DNA of 15,117 nucleotides from Glomus cerebriforme (GCA_003550305.1 QKYT01000085.1:251646-266762); one strand, 5' to 3'. Shown: positions 1-9,699, counted from the first letter of the stretch. Numbers and translations are program-made. The notes: generated from the letters alone by a model not told the origin.

Positions 1-55
1 TGGTAACTTGCATTTAGGTGTGTGGTATCCTTAGAGTTACTGGATTTTTGGAAGA
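1..55 (-). mobile_element. Leader-adjacent end of a repeat copy, cut by the window edge
   Basis: Positions 24-50 (ggtatccttagagttactgg and onward to tttttg) match 7268-7293 almost base for base. In both places the match stands directly left of the GGGAATTCTAATCTA leader and a hairpin monomer. At the second site this belongs to a LINE-like copy reading on the minus strand, so the first site is probably the same class. No coding motif is visible in so short a piece. Confidence 0.45.
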
Positions 56-157
56 GGGAATTCTAATCTAAACCAACCAGCCAGTTAGGAGATACTCGAC
101 TATCTGACTAGTTTTCCTTGCCTGATACGAAGAAGTTCTATATACAGTATAAGGAAG
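56..157 (+). repeat. Leader plus hairpin monomer 1
   Basis: The leader GGGAATTCTAATCTA (56-70) is followed by an 87-bp monomer (71-157). The monomer holds two adjacent imperfect palindromes. The first runs CCAGCCAGTTAG, then GAG-ATA-CTC, then CTATCTGACTAG. The second pairs TTTTCCTTGCCTGATAC with GTATAAGGAAG. Seven other copies lie in this window. Confidence 0.85.
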
Positions 158-180
158 ATAAAGAGGGAGATTAAAAGGAT

Positions 181-385
181 AATCTAATTTTTAAAAAGGA
201 AAGATAAAATTGGGGAATTAAAGGGAAAATCTAATTTTTAAAAAGGAAAGATAAAATTGAGAGAGATTAAAGGGAGAATCTAATTTTTAAAAAGGATAAA
301 ATTGAGGAAGATTAAAGGGAGAATCTAATTTTTAAAAAGGAAAGATAAAATTATAGAGAGAGAAAGAAGTTTAAAGGGAGAATCC
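181..385 (+). repeat. Tandem repeat, period about 45-49 bp, four copies plus a partial
   Basis: The motif AATCTAATTTTTAAAAAGG begins at 181, 228, 277 and 322, each time followed by (aaa)gataaaatt and attaaaggga. A fifth, diverged start (AATCCAG) is at 381. Copies differ by small insertions. It lies just inside monomer 1 on the left arm of a large inverted repeat. Confidence 0.85.
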
Positions 386-745
386 AGTAAATCTAGTTTT
401 TTTAAATTTAGAAAATTTTTTTTTTAAAAAATAGTAGGTATTTATAACCTTTTTTTTTATCTTTTGTAAAATTTACAAGAGATGTGTCATAAGAACTTAT
501 TATGTAATTTTATTATTGATTATGTAACATACTACTTAATTTAGACTTGTTTGATTATTTTTTATTACCAAATTCATTTATTTTTAATTAAGGCGGCTAA
601 TGTGCTAGCCAAGTAAAGTATAATGGCACATGAATCACAATCCGTATTTTTACATGTTGCACCATCTGTTATTTTTTTATTTTTTGGTAATAATTGGGTA
701 ATATTAGAAGATACTAGATTTCACATAGCGTGATCATGTCACATG

Positions 746-1574
746 AAGTATCAAAACCAGTCATAATGTAATGTCATTAAGGATATTTTATAAAGTCAAT
801 CATATGAATCTATTACATAAAACACACGACATCAAAAGGGTGCACTGAAATACTACCCCAAGAATTTTCACCCACGTGCCAATGATGTTTAATATCATCT
901 GTCATGTGACTGACCATTTTTACTAAGTACAACCCAAATCATGTTCAGAACAAAATCACATTTGGACTACAACATAATCATTAAGAATAATCTAAAAGTC
1001 TATTCTTGAGAATATGTAGTATATGAGAGAGTATCAGTAGATACTGTTGTTAAAAAAGATATCTTTTTATCAATTTCATCTGCTACTTTAGCTTGTTTAG
1101 GTTACTGAATTTTCATAAAAATGGTTATATGAATTTATTAATAATTTCCTTATTTCTTTTTGTATTAGAACATTAATGAGGAATTTTATAATTAGACTTT
1201 GGTCTCAATCATCATTTTGAGAATGTTTTACATGTATTGGTCGGTATAATCCAAAAACAATGAAAATCATGATAAATTAATCCTTTAATATGAATTTCTT
1301 TAAGACTATATGCAATAATCAGTAAAATTTTCAATTTATCTTTCCAATCCTATGAATTAAAACTATCTTAATACTTTCTAAAAATATACTAAATTTTGCA
1401 TAATCATTCTAATATCATTCTTTTTTTTCACAACTAATCCATTTTATATAAATATTAATTTTTGTAAGTTGAAAATTAAAATGTTTATTATAGTGTTGAA
1501 TTCAAATTTACAACTAAAGATTATACGTACATGGTAGTACATTCATTCATATCCCTAATTATGAATAAGCTATG
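746..1574. other. Foldback spacer, no gene seen
   Basis: This AT-rich stretch of about 830 bp between the foldback arms has no open frame of note and no transposase-like motif on either strand. A short less AT-rich patch near 835-960 includes a CACGTG at about 874. Nothing further can be supported. Confidence 0.6.
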
Positions 1575-1823
1575 AAATTATAACTATGTGACTCATAAAG
1601 TCTAGTATCCTCTAATATTACTTAATTATAAAAAAAAATAATGCGTAAAAAATATGGATTTGTGACTCATGTCTACCATTATATTTTAATGATTAAAAAT
1701 AAATAAATTTAGTAATAAAAAAAATAAATAAATCTGAATTAAGTAGTATATTACATAATTAATAATAAAAATACATAATTAGTTTTCATGACATATTCTT
1801 TATAAATTTTACAAAAGGTAAAA

Positions 1824-1842
1824 ATATATATATATATATAAA
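1824..1842. repeat. TA microsatellite
   Basis: A run of alternating TA inside the right foldback arm. Confidence 0.8.
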
Positions 1843-1915
1843 TATCTACCATTTTTTTTTAGTTTCTAAATTTAAAAACTAGATTCCCTGAATTTTCCCT
1901 TTAATCTTTTTAAAC

Positions 1916-1990
1916 TTCTCTCTCTCTCTATAAACTTCTCTCTCTCTCTATAAACTTTTCTCTCTATCTATAATTTTATCTTTTCTCTCT
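1916..1990 (+). repeat. TC-rich short tandem repeat
   Basis: Three near-identical units of about 20 bp (TAAACTTCTCTCTCTCTC, the last diverged) run into further tctctct runs. They correspond to the position of the 47-bp array on the other foldback arm. Confidence 0.75.
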
Positions 1991-2030
1991 ATCCATTTTA
2001 ACAACTATTCCCTTTAAATTCCTTCTTGAC

Positions 2031-2112
2031 TTTCTTGTACTGTATATCGGGCAAGGAAATACCAGTAATCCCAGTCAGTTAGTCGAGTATCTTCTATCTG
2101 GCTGGTCTGGTT
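2031..2112 (-). repeat. Hairpin monomer 7, internally deleted
   Basis: Minus-strand copy of the monomer. It keeps CTTGTACTGTATAT, GGGCAAGGAAA and the CCAGTCAG/TAG...CTATCTGGCTGG palindrome. It lacks most of the inner GAGG-AAGA-CCTC hairpin found in the other copies. Confidence 0.75.
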
Positions 2113-2143
2113 TCTTTTTAAATTTCTTTAAACTTCCTTTTAT

Positions 2144-2249
2144 CTTCCTTATACTGTATATAGAGGTCTTCCTCGTATCAGGCAAGGAAAGACCGATCAG
2201 ATAGTTGAGTATCTCCTATCTGGCCAGTTTGGTTTAAGTTAGAATTCCC
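2144..2249 (-). repeat. Hairpin monomer 8 with reversed leader
   Basis: Full minus-strand monomer (2144-2234) including GAGG-TCTT-CCTC and the paired CAGATAG/CTATCTGG arms, followed by the reversed leader TTAGAATTCCC. Immediately right of it begins plus-strand LINE-like sequence. Confidence 0.85.
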
Positions 2250-3100
2250 TTTTTCATTTCATTGATTTTATGTTTATGAAGCAATGTTGAAGACTAATGA
2301 GATCAGTGATGAGGGAGATATCTACAAACAGCAAAAGAATGAGAGAAAAAGAAGAAATACTACTTCAATATAAAACAAGAATATGCAACAACCATAAGAA
2401 AGAAATATCCAAGATAATTAATCCATTTCAACATGTTGAAATGTGGAAAATCAAAATTTAAAAACAACTAAAAATGATTAGAATAGAAATAGAAGATAGG
2501 CTCAAGATAACAAAGAAGATGGTGAAAGAGAAAGATGGAATAAAGAAATGAAAGAAAAAAGACAGATAACAAGTTAAAAGAAGTATTAAGCAAAAGAAAG
2601 TATTTATTATCTGGTGAATGATTAAACGAATGACAAGAAATATAATAAATTGTTGGACTTTAAAAAGAATAATAAAGAAACAGGTCGCCAATAATAACAG
2701 AAAAGAAGAAACCAAGGAACATTTCCAAAGATGAAGACAAAGTCAAATAGGGACAAGATTGAAAGAACAATTTGAAGAAAACCAAGAAAGGTATACTGGC
2801 TTAGAAAAAATATGCCAATTGCTTAATTATGAAGAAGGTTGAGTAGCAGAAATAGAAAGGAATAATNATAGAAAAANTAAAATGTAAGAATAAAATCTAA
2901 AATCAACAAAAACAAACAATAATAATAGAAATAAATTAGNAAGGATAAATTAGAAAGGATAATGAAGGAATTGATACAAATAAAATAGTAATATTAGATT
3001 TTTTTATTTTTTTTAATAATTTTATTTTTTTTAAATGTATTAAAGAATCTTTTTTTTTTAATAAATAAACTAGATAAACATTTTAAAATAGCCTTNATAT
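2250..3100 (+). mobile_element. Decayed LINE-like (non-LTR) retrotransposon fragment
   Basis: This purine-rich plus strand begins directly after the monomer leader. A frame from 2687 to 2842 reads ANNNRKEETKEHFQR, an in-frame TGA where Trp would be expected, then RQSQIGTRLKEQFEENQERY and TGLEKI. The inverted copy at 4440-5419 has KEHFQEWIRQKIKGG at the equivalent place. As I recall, an EHFQ-W block sits between endonuclease and reverse transcriptase in LINE proteins of these fungi. There are many stops and no intact ORF. It contains several ambiguous bases (n). The open frame seen antisense here is a shadow. Confidence 0.6.
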
Positions 3101-4440
3101 ACCTCATCCGATTTATATTAACAAATCTCAATTTGAGCTTTTTGTCAGATTATTATCATAGTATAGAAAATAGAATAAGTATTGAATAATCAGTCTAAAA
3201 AGTTTCTAAATATAGGTATCATTTTTTATTAATCTATTCTNTTTAATAGAATTTTAATAATTATTATTCTATTATTTGATTTATGATCGTTTATTAAAAT
3301 TTATTTNTACACAATTATTAGTTAAAGGAAATAAATCTATTTTTTTTTCAAAATTGTAGGATAGATGAAAAAAATTACCAGNTGAATAGATAATTACAAA
3401 TTAATAGCCTATTCTATTATGAAAGCGTCGATAATATTGTATTAAAAGTATTTCCTTGTAGAAATTAAGGTATCGATTTATAAGTGCAAATAGAATTATT
3501 TTTTCTATGCTTATAATAGTTGCCGCTGATAAATATAATTATAAATATATAATATGTTTTATATCTGACAATAGCAAAAAAAAAATATTAGAGTATCTTA
3601 TTTTTATTATTCTTATATAGAAAAATGATTTGTAGTTTTTCTAATCAATTTCTCATAGCTAACATTGTTGCAATAATTACCAAATGATTGACTGCAGTTA
3701 ATTGATTTTCTTTTTTTGAAAATACATTGTTAAGTTATGAATCATTGTTTATAGCTATTATTTTCTTTTCTATTCCAATTATAATTAGAACCTTCTATAA
3801 ATAAATATTTTCCAATAATATGTTTTCATTTCTTAAATCAAACGTATCTTTATCTTTTTTGATCTCATTATTAATAGTCAACCGATATAATTCCAATACT
3901 TTTTCTCTATCTAAATAACAACCTATACAAGTTGATAAAAAATCCAATAAAACTTGTAAACTTGTAAACTAAATTTTAATTTGTTTGTGATTTTTCATTA
4001 ATTCAAGAATATTAATGTTGGCCAGTACTATAATTCTAGCCTGCATTATATTTGTTATTTTCAATTAGAATCACACCAGCCAATTAAAATCTTAAACGGT
4101 TATATGACCAGGTCATTTTCTACCATTAGCACTTTGATCCATGTTGCGCATATAATAATAGTAATAGTATATTTAATCCGATTTCAGGTTGAAGCAATAG
4201 ATACCATTGTTAAAATGAGAAAAGATGAAAAGTAATACATAGTCAGAATCTATTTTCATAGTCATTTCTTTTCAGACTACAATTTTCTTTTAAATTAAAA
4301 ATGAATTATGATTTTGTCAAATAGTTTAATATACTATTTACAAAATAGTACGATCAATTATTATTCATAATAAAATACATAGTATATATCTCTATTAAAA
4401 TAACAAGCAAATTCTAAAAATTAACAGTATTATTAGATAT
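3101..4440. other. Spacer between inverted LINE-like copies, no gene seen
   Basis: Extremely AT-rich, with isolated n bases. I see no coding motif, RNA gene or clear repeat on either strand. It forms the centre of the larger inverted repeat 2031-5645. Confidence 0.55.
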
Positions 4441-5419
4441 TTAGATATTTTAAAGCAACCTTTTTATCTAATTTTCTTATAAAGAAAAAAAGAAAATATT
4501 TATTAAAATAAATCTCCTTCATAATATTTATTTATAAATATATTTGAATAATTTATAAATGATAAAAACAATACATCTAAAATTACAAAAAAAAAATAAG
4601 AAATCTAATATTATTACTCCATTTGTATCATTTTGTTATACTTTTTCTTGTATTCCTTCAGTTCATTATCCTTACTATTTTATTTCCAATATTCTTATAT
4701 TTGTTTTTTATACCATTATTTCTTCTTATAAAAACTATAAACCATTGATTTTACCAATTATGCTATAACATATTTTAACATCATATTGTGTTTTTTAATA
4801 AAAACTTTATGAATTAAATAAAAATTACTGTTTTTGTTTCTTTGCTTCCTCACTACATCTTTTATTCCAAACTTTTTCTATAATTAAGATATTTCTAAGT
4901 TTCTTTGTTGTTCTTTTTATTTTGACCCTCCTTTAATTTTTTGTCTTATCCATTCTTGAAAATGTTCTTTTATTTCCTTTTTGATTTCCTTTTATCTATT
5001 ATTGGCCACCTGTTTCTTTTGATATTCCTTTGATGTCAGATCATTTTGTCACATTACTCTTATTCTTTAGTCATTCACAGAGTCTTCTTTTAGCCAATAT
5101 TCTCTTTCGCTTATTATTTCTTTTAACTTGTAATTTGTCCTTTTCTTCTGTTATCTTGAGATAATATTTCTTTATTGTATACATTATTTCTTTCATATAT
5201 TTATTATTTATTCTATTCTTTTTCCAATCCTAAAAATAAAGCTTTTAATTTTTCAAGTCCAACATGCTGAAATTGATTGATTTTCTTGAATAATTCTTCC
5301 TTAAAGTTGTTACGTATTTTTATTTTAACTTAATAGGGCTATTTGTCAAAATCTCTCATTACTTTAATCCCTTTAGTCTTCAACATTGCTTGTAAACATA
5401 AATATTAGGAAATAAAGAA
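4441..5419 (-). mobile_element. Decayed LINE-like fragment, inverted copy
   Basis: Its reverse complement parallels 2250-3100 in order: GCAATGTTGAAGACTAA after the leader, ACAAGTTAAAAGAA, AAAGAAACAGGTGGCC, then AATATTAGATTTCTTATTT. On the minus strand at about 4917-5008 it reads KEIKKEIKEHFQEWIRQKIK before a stop. Trp is intact here where the other copy has a stop. Numerous stops elsewhere mean it cannot make protein. Confidence 0.6.
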
Positions 5420-5524
5420 GGGAATTCTAATCTAAACCAAACCAGCCAGTTAGGATATACTTGACTAACTGACCAGTCTTTCCTTGCCTGATATGAAGAA
5501 GACTTCATATACAGCATAAGGAAG
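5420..5524 (+). repeat. Leader plus hairpin monomer 2
   Basis: Leader GGGAATTCTAATCTA (5420-5434), then a 90-bp monomer (5435-5524). Palindrome arms are CCAGCCAGTTAG/CTAACTGACCAG, and the second hairpin centres on GAAGAAGACTTC. A 31-bp spacer separates it from the next monomer. Confidence 0.85.
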
Positions 5525-5555
5525 AAAAGAGAAAGTTTAAAGGAATTTAAAAAGA

Positions 5556-5645
5556 AACCAAACCAGCCAGATAGGAATACTCAACTATCTGACTGGACCT
5601 TCCTTGTCTGATACGAGGAAGACCTCATATACAGTATAAGGAAAG
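5556..5645 (+). repeat. Hairpin monomer 3
   Basis: 90-bp monomer, second of the pair (period 121 bp). It has CCAGATAG/CTATCTGACTGG arms and a textbook GAGG-AAGA-CCTC hairpin within GATACGAGGAAGACCTCATA. Diverged GGTGAGGTTA repeats follow at about 5680-5705. Confidence 0.85.
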
Positions 5646-5759
5646 TAAGAGAAAGTGAGATTAAAGGGAGCAGTTAAATAGGTGAGGTTATAGGTGAGGT
5701 TAAAGGGAGTAGTTGTTAAAAAGAATAGAGATTAAATAACTTAGGATAATAATTAGTGT

Positions 5760-6650
5760 TTTAAAATAACTAAGGATATTTGAGTATACTTTATATTCTT
5801 AATGTTTTTAATTATATAAATATGTCTTTTTTTTCAAAATTCCATCTTATTTTTGTATCATACAAAATGACTTTTTTATTTGTTTGCTTACATATAACTT
5901 TTTTTATTAATTAATAGAATTGATAATCAAATATGGAATTTAATTTGCCACATAATATATTCAAAACTATTTGTAATACCAATAAAAGGTTAACTTCAGA
6001 ATTCAAAATTACTATACTACTTCAATATTTAGAAAATATAATTATTTAGTAATAATCTAATATATGAAACAAAAAGCTCAAAAAAAAAAGTTTTTTATAT
6101 ACTTTTTTTAGTCAAAAAAATAAAATTAAGTCTAGAAATAATTTAATACACAGGAGAAAGATTACTTTTACCATTATTACTGTAAGTCATTTTCTTTTTA
6201 AAAATGCGCAATAAAATATATGATTATTTGGTGTACAGTACGCAACGCCTCACACAGATGAGATATTCTTTGGCAAATAAAAAAAATCAATATCAGAGCA
6301 TATTATTAGTCAAAATGTATTTAATGTTTCTAATCTATGCTATCTTAACAAATCTAAATTAATTTTACTAATTGTTATCCGAATATTGTTTATTGTTTTA
6401 TCTATACATTTATCCAATTCTATTAGCAATCTCCAACATTGTTTAATACTCTCCATTCATATAATTTTGTTAGACCCTCCAAATTATTTTGATAATGTGG
6501 TTTCAATAAACTGATCGATCCAATTGGTATAACCATTTATTAATTACACTTCTAAACCCATACTTTTTCCATTTTCTAATTTATTTATTTTCTAATTTAC
6601 ATTATTATTTCTTTTCTTTCCGTTTCTAACTTATGATCTTTATATTTTCG
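5760..6650. other. AT-rich stretch, no gene seen
   Basis: No reading frame, RNA gene or recognisable repeat could be supported. The region from about 6300 rightward may hold the far, unreadable 3' part of the minus-strand LINE-like copy that is legible from 6650. Confidence 0.5.
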
Positions 6651-7316
6651 TATGTTTTAATCAATATGATGAAACTTTGTTAATCTCAAATTATTCTCCC
6701 ATTTTATTTCTTGGGTATACTGTTCCTCTTTTTCAGTTCTCTGGATATTTTTTTATTCAATTATTGCATTCATTATTTCTCAACAATTCTCACTTTTTTC
6801 CACACTTTATAAGTAATCTTCGATAATCCTGGTACTTTCTTATTTCTATCAGTATAATTTTCTTCATTTATATACTTTTTCTTCAAATTGTCCTTTTCAT
6901 TTTTTTTCCTGTTCATTTCAGTTTCTAGCTTTCTCCTCATTCCTTCTCATTGAAATTTCATTTTTAATGATTTCTTTATTTATCCATTTATTTACTTTTG
7001 CTTTCTCATTATCGCACAAATTGTATATTTGTGTTAACCTTAGATTCTTTTGTCTTTACTGTTTAAAAGATCTAATATGACCACTGCACCTTCTTTTTTG
7101 TATATTTTGTTTCCCCATTTTCTGTTAATAAAATTGTTTCTTTCTTATAGTTTGTTCCGTTAAATCCAATGATATCTTGATTATCTTCTTTTTAGGAAAA
7201 GCAGATTTCAGGTTTCAGTATTTTACAGTTATTTCTCAACTTATAATAGACTTTTTGCTAACAGATGGTATCTTTAAAGTTACTGGATTTTTGAAATTAA
7301 GTGAAACAAGTGAAGA
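6650..7316 (-). mobile_element. Decayed LINE-like element with reverse-transcriptase block
   Basis: On the minus strand a 57-codon open segment (6946-6776) ends with VPGLSKITYKVWKKVRIVEK. After stops and one frame change it continues as NAIIE, KYPEN (stop) KRGTVYPRNKMGE. PG-x-S-x-I-x-Y and the spaced P-x-x-W-x(4)-I-Y-P-x-x-K pattern are typical of the first conserved blocks of LINE reverse transcriptases. The catalytic YxDD region is not found. The element's 5' end abuts the leader of monomer 4. A partial second copy of this block lies at 14395-14484. Confidence 0.6.
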
Positions 7317-7418
7317 GGGAATTCTAATCTAAACCAACCAGCAGTTAGGAGATACTCAACTATCTGACCAGCTTTCCTTGCCTGATACGAGAAAGATATC
7401 ATATACAGTATAAGGAAG
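7317..7418 (+). repeat. Leader plus hairpin monomer 4
   Basis: Leader GGGAATTCTAATCTA (7317-7331) and an 87-bp monomer (7332-7418). Hairpin arms are CAGTTAG/CTATCTGACCAG. A 28-bp spacer containing GGGAGTTTAAAGG precedes the next copy. Confidence 0.85.
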
Positions 7419-7446
7419 TTAAGAGGGAGTTTAAAGGAGAANAAAA

Positions 7447-7534
7447 AACCAACCAGCCAGTTAGGAGATACTCGACTATCTGACCGGCTTTCCTTGCCTG
7501 ATACGAGAAAGTTCTCATATACAGTATAAGGAAG
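7447..7534 (+). repeat. Hairpin monomer 5
   Basis: 88-bp monomer with CCAGCCAGTTAG, GAGATACTC and CTATCTGACCGG arms, then the GAGAAAGTTCTC hairpin. The period to monomer 4 is 115 bp. It is followed by GGGAGT-type short repeats (7540-7570). Confidence 0.85.
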
Positions 7535-7610
7535 ATAAAGGGAGTTTAGAGGGAGTAGAGGGGTAGGTGGGATAGTTTTTAAAAAAGGTTTATAAAGAGA
7601 AAATAAATCG

Positions 7611-7670
7611 GGATAATAATATAATTAAAGATACCTGTTAGAAAATATGAAAATTAATACGTTATATTGA
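7611..7670 (+). repeat. Conserved flank beyond monomers (copy 1)
   Basis: GGATAATAATATAAT followed by GAAAATATGAAAAT and ATATTGAA recurs at 14751-14811, 61-77 bp past the last monomer in both places. A shorter trace (AGGATAATAATTA) is at 5742-5754. The repeat family therefore extends past the monomers on this side. Confidence 0.6.
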
Positions 7671-7679
7671 AAAAAAAGG

Positions 7680-8940
7680 TTGTATTTATATACTTAAAAA
7701 TAAACAGAATGTAATAATAAGTCAAAATTAATGACTATACAATAATAAATTAAGCATAATGAGTCACATAATGCAAATTTTCTATATAGTTTATATTTTG
7801 TGTTATAAATTACTTGGTTTTTCATATGTTCACATTCATCATATGCCATAACTTTTCTCATATATTATAATAACATTACTAACTTTTTAATTTATTTCAT
7901 CATATTATTTGTCATAAATTCAATTATGCTAAAAATAAAAAATTTTCCTAAATTTATTTCCATATGTATAATCCTTTCGGAGTAGTCTGGTAATTTTAAT
8001 CTTCATTGAAGAAGTTTAAGGATCAAATATTTAATTATTCTCATATATGTGGACCGTTGTTAAGTCAGGAACAAAATTTTAACTAATATAAAAAAATCAT
8101 TAACCATTGAAGCAAGACAAAGCATGATTTATCACTATAATTCAGTTTTACAATTTAAAATATTAACAGATTAATTTATTATACCAGATCAAAAGTAACT
8201 GCAATCGCTAATGGCCGCTGATATTAGTATTATTAGTCAATTGATTAGGTGCTATATTTCTTCTTTCAATATGAACAAATTTAAATATATAGATTGAAAA
8301 AGATTTTTAAGCAACTTTATTATTATTATCTTGCGTAATTTCTCCAGTTCTATTATTTATAGATCTAGAGACTTTTTATATTAAACGTATTCCTATTTCA
8401 AGTATAAGCATTCCTTGAGATACAATTTGTAGGATTGGTTTAAAAAAGTTTTATCATAATGAACGAACTAATGAACAATACAAAAACGAATTAAAATATT
8501 CAGTATTTGCAGGTGTCAATTCGAATATATCCTCCAAGTCTAGTTTGACCCAAAAAATAATTCATACAAAATTTGAATTTTTGTTTGACATACCGAATTA
8601 AAATTTGCCAATGGTTTGCACAAATTTTTATTATTAAGTATTGAACTCTTTAACATAAACTTTATTTAAATTTTCAAATTTTATAAGATTTTTTCCTCAA
8701 AGAGATTTTAGTAAATATCAAAGAAAAAAAAAAATAAAGTCCATTTGTTATTAAAATTATTAATAACGACCCAATTTAAGTTTATGACAAGTTTATTAGT
8801 TTTAAAAATAATAGTTAAAGCAATATAGTTAAAAGTTATATAAAGATAATTCAAATTTTGAAAATGTTTACAAAAATGTAAGCAAAGTAAATATTAATAA
8901 TTCAAAATTTAATGAACCTAAATATGTTTTTCGCTTTTAA
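7680..8940. other. AT-rich stretch, no gene seen
   Basis: No coding motif on either strand, no tRNA-like fold, and no repeat shared with the rest of the window was recognised. Runs of A/T and short inverted matches are at the level expected for this base composition. Confidence 0.5.
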
Positions 8941-8946
8941 AAATGC

Positions 8947-9004
8947 AAATTTTCTTGTGAAAATATTACACAAAAATGGGTCCAGACTCCCATCAAGAAA
9001 TTTT
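8947..9004. repeat. Nested imperfect inverted repeat, about 58 bp
   Basis: Outer arms AAATTTTCTTG (8947-8957) and CAAGAAATTTT (8994-9004) enclose inner arms ATGGG (8976-8980) and CCCAT (8989-8993), whose loop is TCCAGACT. The small GC-rich core stands out from its surroundings. It could be a miniature foldback element. Confidence 0.4.
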
Positions 9005-9201
9005 AAAAAAGTATAATTGTGTACCTTATTCACGATAGGAGTGAGAATTCTATTGATCGGAACTGAGTTTAAAGGTAAAGTATAATGAAAATATTCACAA
9101 TATTAATAATAATGATATTATAACATATATATAATCGTAAGACGGTATAAATCATTAGGATATTTTTTTAACCAAACCCCCTAGTTTTGATTATCAAATG
9201 A

Positions 9202-9430
9202 ATCAATCAAGTAAAATTTCCAATGATATTGATAGAAAATGATATTACTCATAAACCACCAAATAACGGTAAACCTATTACTAAATTAGAAGTATCACCA
9301 AAAGGAACATTGTATCTTGTTACCTACAGTCGAGAATATAAAAGAATATGAATGAGAGTAAACTTAAACCAGACTATCACCATACTTCCAAACGTTGAGG
9401 TGCTAACATAAACTATTTGTATCAATTATT
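9202..9430 (+). pseudogene. Broken fragment of an N-terminal repeat/ion-transport-like family
   Basis: An open stretch at 9202-9351 reads ENDITHKPPNNGKPITKLEV, then SPKG, then a segment ending LYLVTYSREY before TGA. After a frame change the sequence continues with NESKLKPDYHHTS and meets another stop at about 9400. I recall NNGKPITKLEVSPKGTYLVTYS as a conserved block near the start of a very large Rhizophagus family, annotated variously as ion-transport/TRP-like or WD-like proteins. That recall is not checked by search. Frame breaks, the missing start region and the loss of everything downstream mark it as a relic. It lies about 270 nt beyond the 3' end of the 9700-11202 gene, on the opposite strand. 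Confidence 0.55.
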
Positions 9431-9641
9431 ATAGCTTTTTTTTTATCCCTTACCAAGTAATCAATTATGAGATTATTTGAATCTGGATGGAATTTTACTG
9501 AATAATTATTTAAAGCTACCAATTTAGAGGTTTCCTCAGCATCATATCATATTTTTTCTAAAACAAGTTAACTTTAAATGTAACAGAGAGCTTTAAATAG
9601 GTTTTTTTTTGAAATTGGTTATAATAAATATTGTAATTGAA

Positions 9642-9647
9642 TTTAAT
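9642..9647 (-). terminator. Possible poly(A) signal ATTAAA
   Basis: ATTAAA on the minus strand lies about 55 nt beyond the stop codon of the 9700-11202 gene, a usual distance for a polyadenylation hexamer. It is a variant hexamer in very AT-rich DNA, so support is weak. Confidence 0.25.
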
Positions 9648-9699
9648 AAGAATTGACGAATTTTCTAAACAAGTGACTATGTTATTCTATTTATAAATC

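Larger units (their letters stand above)
48..745 (+). repeat. Left arm of a 2.2-kb foldback structure
   Basis: The arm is the leader and monomer (56-157), the 47-bp tandem array, then AT-rich sequence from 389 (AATCTAGTTTTTTTAAATTT). This last part matches the reverse complement of 1885 downwards, for example 698-718 (GTAATATTAGAAGATACTAG) against 1601-1621 with one mismatch. Similarity fades near 745. It contains no gene. Confidence 0.75.
1575..2249 (-). repeat. Right arm of the 2.2-kb foldback structure
   Basis: Reverse-complement partner of 48-745, ending in two minus-strand monomers and the reversed leader TTAGAATTCCC (2239-2249). Matching pieces occur in the same order: the AATCTAG start (1885), TTTTGTAAAATTTA (about 1802-1815), the ACTACTTAATT region near 1740 and the TACTAGA block at 1601. 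The tandem part of this arm differs and has decayed into TC runs. Confidence 0.75.

Noticed and set aside
2458..2715. 85-codon minus-strand open frame, Phe/Leu/Ile-rich
   Set aside because: It is antisense to purine-rich LINE-like sequence. The apparent membrane protein is a base-composition shadow, and its inverted partner copy does not conserve it.
4559..4768. 69-codon plus-strand open frame
   Set aside because: It lies antisense to the decayed LINE-like copy, is low in complexity and is not conserved in the partner copy at 2840-3080.
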